Part shown: positions 5,701-6,717 of the stretch, one piece after another
Layout: each line of letters starts with the position of its first letter
Numbering within the stretch: the first letter of the stretch is position 1
NCBI GenBank assembly: GCA_937922005.1
Contig: CAKZWV010000008.1
Span: forward strand, 1-6,717
From: an uncultured Clostridia bacterium
Lineage (GTDB): Bacteria; Bacillota; Clostridia; Saccharofermentanales; DTU023
Direction: 5' to 3'
DNA length: 6,717 bases
Notes under the pieces: model-generated
Told to the model about the DNA's origin: nothing
What the model saw: the letters and a program-made list of their open reading frames with translations, nothing else
The model's database searches: none
Made by a program: the position numbers and the translations under genes

Positions 5701-6669
5701 ATCAAGGTTTTCCGTGGGGTTGCAGAGGATGCGACTGTTATGAATCTTGACGACCTCATGTGTGTCGGGGCTACGGGACCCTTCTACCTGTCCAACACCA
5801 TTAGCCGGAATGCCCAGCGGATTCCTAGCGCTGCGGTAGGTGAGATTATTGATTCTTACTTGTCATTCTTTGAGAAGATGGGTAAGTATGGGGTGGAAAT
5901 TAAGTCTTGTGGCGGAGAGACCGCCGACATGGGAGATACCATCATGACTCTAGCCATTGATGCCATCGCCTCAGTTCGAATGAAGAGGGAAGATGTCATT
6001 GATTGCTCTAAGATTAAACCTGGATTAGTGATCGTAGGCTTTTCTTCTTCTGGCCAGACCATTTATGAAGATAAGCCTAATTCCGGGATCGGCTCAAATG
6101 GCTTAACGGCTGCCAAGCATGCCCTCTTGAATAAGAGCTATGCCCAGCTTTATCCTGAGACCTATTCCGTAGGCGACAATTACGATGATGTATATACCGG
6201 AAACTTCACCATGAGTTCTCCGCTCCCGGGTACCTCGACGACCATCGGTGAGGCCATCCTATCGCCCACGAGAACCTATGCCCCTGTCTTAGCTAAAATC
6301 TTTGAAGAGCATCGCAAGGATATATATGGCATCGTCCACCTTACTGGTGGCGGCCTGTGCAAGCCTTTGAGCTTCTCAAAGGGGATCAAATACATCAACG
6401 ACAACCTTTTCCGTCGGCCACCGATTTTTGAGCAGATTGCTTTGACTCAGAAATTCTTGGATCAAGAGATGTATAAGATCTTTAACTTAGGCCAACGCCT
6501 GGAGATCTTTGTAGAGGAAGATGTGGCTCCGAAGATCATTGAGATCGCCGAGAGCTTTAAACTAGACGCCCAGGTCATTGGACGTACGGAAGCCAATGAA
6601 GATCCTGAGACCAATCAATTACTTATCAAGGATCTGGGCTGTGAATATTATTTCTTTAGTAACAATTAG
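2785..6669 (+). CDS. purM: PurM-like AIR synthase with a 905-residue low-complexity N-terminal extension
   Basis: The C-terminal ~389 residues (906-1294) match a whole phosphoribosylformylglycinamidine cyclo-ligase, which closes FGAM to AIR using ATP in purine synthesis. Visible motifs are HADGAGNKSS (952-961), NLDDLMCVGATG (987-998), CGGETADM (1042-1049), GIGSNG (1101-1106), LSPTRTYAP and HLTGGG (1185-1190). The order and wording resemble the divergent Bacteroidetes-type PurM, which is about 390 residues long, so the domain looks complete. The rest is extension. Residues 49-192 are Met/Pro-rich repeats, about 193-315 acidic, 316-371 basic, 373-615 dominated by Glu, Ser and Thr, and 616-905 an acidic linker with scattered hydrophobic patches. 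No signal peptide or membrane segment is seen, so a cytoplasmic location is likely. AGGAG (2774-2778) lies 6 nt before the ATG. I saw no clear internal start near residue 906, so a fusion product is expected. Catalytic activity and the role of the extension are inferred. Confidence 0.88.
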   Translation: MNQNQNNPDFLNNKAGGDDASFEDFLHTVNAVNISEVDLRQSAPSQTQPGAPTPGYPAPGMPQMPDLPPMPNLGGEMSDLGGIPPMPDLSAMPGMPDFPGMQGDLGMADTPSFPDLPEPPDFPDMPGAPNLPGMPGAAGIPGMPETPAFSGVAPTPGMPEMPAIPDFPDMPTMPDDMGMSGMSGLSALPDNMSFDTEEPDDLPDSVLAQMGVEAPELSPEDQAVADVAGLELAGIDHDTDVDLGAEDDQAAQMLDLDTGLSDLSYAGVSYDNLGAEGAEATDQEWPEIPAVQTAEVALPRDLAAAVLAAEDEAAGKHTEPAKEKSKATESRYKVNRKASKKNERFALDFGTTPDIDKKFRQTRVVSKDSAVTEQGEDYIEDSSKKAPSAEPAPESSPELEDKATERLQDTEMIASLEEQDTAIVTSSEENLEPGTPKTEDTETEETDTTEEVKEADSTEDDLAVEEEVESLAEEADDQEEELTAEDEASAADSHSQEEEEAETEQEEGLGTEEEEEAEAEPEEGLGTEEEELTAESSEEPVTEDETAEESITSEESEVTEESEETEDSEETEESKETEESKKSEKVESAEEAEEAQEESFAEDSEDEAEKTDEGVENSLVTPSSQNEINSEDTFLPSLPDFLAGDDVLTGDEAEAASAQESAKTSGHEESLFADEETPWASDKATKAASTEFIPEIPESFDLEDGLFAGTIDKVANKPEGEPKTSVFDPLAFTPEAGLPSSLSEEMSQGELGTLANLEALADSANEGEQLTRPSDLPEGESTGFSDEALAAAMDHYLDGAEMPKELGLSDEDYTMPPLVEGEEGKSSEEGEAKAEGEEDFDLSAFTEEHLEGGAYRGTDYDDTPKVKITLSPEEKAEEERRALEHDYEESAQSLHQSLSSPESATYARLGVSTAKKAIKKALRNTDKGIFPGAFAIIQEDIAGDPDYCYAMHADGAGNKSSLSYLQYKNTGNIKVFRGVAEDATVMNLDDLMCVGATGPFYLSNTISRNAQRIPSAAVGEIIDSYLSFFEKMGKYGVEIKSCGGETADMGDTIMTLAIDAIASVRMKREDVIDCSKIKPGLVIVGFSSSGQTIYEDKPNSGIGSNGLTAAKHALLNKSYAQLYPETYSVGDNYDDVYTGNFTMSSPLPGTSTTIGEAILSPTRTYAPVLAKIFEEHRKDIYGIVHLTGGGLCKPLSFSKGIKYINDNLFRRPPIFEQIALTQKFLDQEMYKIFNLGQRLEIFVEEDVAPKIIEIAESFKLDAQVIGRTEANEDPETNQLLIKDLGCEYYFFSNN
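2929..3360 (+). repeat. Met/Pro-rich degenerate repeat in the coding sequence
   Basis: Codons for residues 49-192 of the purM-type protein encode irregular repeats around PGMPxMPDF/L, such as MPGMPDFPGM, IPDFPDM and NLPGMPG. About 20 methionines fall in 144 residues. The units vary in length, and the DNA copies have diverged through different Pro and Gly codons, which suggests an old expansion under protein-level selection rather than a fresh duplication. No His or Cys accompanies the Met residues. Confidence 0.8.
4273..4368 (+). repeat. Tandem 48-nt repeat, two copies, in frame
   Basis: Two adjacent 48-nt units (4273-4320 and 4321-4368) encode EEEEAETEQEEGLGTE and EEEEAEAEPEEGLGTE, residues 497-512 and 513-528. 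A 21-nt stretch at 4299-4319 recurs exactly at 4347-4367. The few differences suggest a fairly recent in-frame duplication in the acidic region. Confidence 0.9.
4426..4533 (+). repeat. Tandem 18-nt repeat coding acidic hexapeptides
   Basis: Six consecutive 18-nt units encode EESITS, EESEVT, EESEET, EDSEET, EESKET and EESKKS (residues 548-583). The middle units are nearly identical in DNA (GAAGAGTCCGAAGAAACY and close variants), while the outer ones have drifted. This pattern fits slippage or unequal exchange inside the Glu/Ser/Thr-rich segment of the purM-type gene. Confidence 0.85.
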
Positions 6670-6717
6670 GATGAGTTGTGAGCCTCTCGTCCCTCATGTA
6701 GAAATGTAAGAAGTTGG
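6670..6717. other. Start of downstream intergenic sequence
   Basis: The 48 nt after the stop codon contain a small imperfect inverted repeat (ATGAG and CTCAT) without a T run, so no convincing terminator is seen. The purM-type gene may continue into a longer transcript, but the window ends before another start can be identified. Confidence 0.4.

Overview
The window reads as a chromosomal core-gene region of a mid-GC bacterium that uses Shine-Dalgarno signals (AGGAG/AAAGGAG) and sigma70-type promoters (TTGACA/TATAAT-like). The DnaG and YajC sequences and the type A layout of the RNase P RNA fit a Clostridia-like Firmicute best. This is inference from sequence style, not a phylogeny. The purM-type domain on the right looks instead like the divergent PurM form I associate with Bacteroidetes, so the lineage call is tentative.

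Left part (1-1918, minus strand): yajC, a preprotein translocase subunit, is followed after 28 nt by dnaG, DNA primase, whose 3' end lies outside the window. They look like one operon with a single promoter in the 1919-2050 gap. Middle (2013-2442, plus strand): rnpB, the RNase P RNA, is transcribed divergently from yajC. The two promoters sit back to back with their -35 boxes one base apart. A 342-nt intergenic stretch follows (2443-2784). It holds a near-consensus promoter, a short structured transcript of about 74 nt ending in a predicted intrinsic terminator, and then the leader of the next gene.

Right part (2785-6669, plus strand): one 1294-codon gene. Its last ~389 residues form a full-length AIR synthase (PurM-like) domain of de novo purine synthesis. 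The first ~905 residues are a low-complexity, probably disordered extension: a Met/Pro-rich repeat, a basic island, a very Glu/Ser/Thr-rich stretch with tandem 48-nt and 18-nt repeats, and an acidic linker. This fusion is the most unusual object in the window. The unidentified short RNA upstream may be a free sRNA or an attenuating leader for it. Apart from these two, the genes are housekeeping: secretion, replication priming, tRNA processing and purine synthesis.
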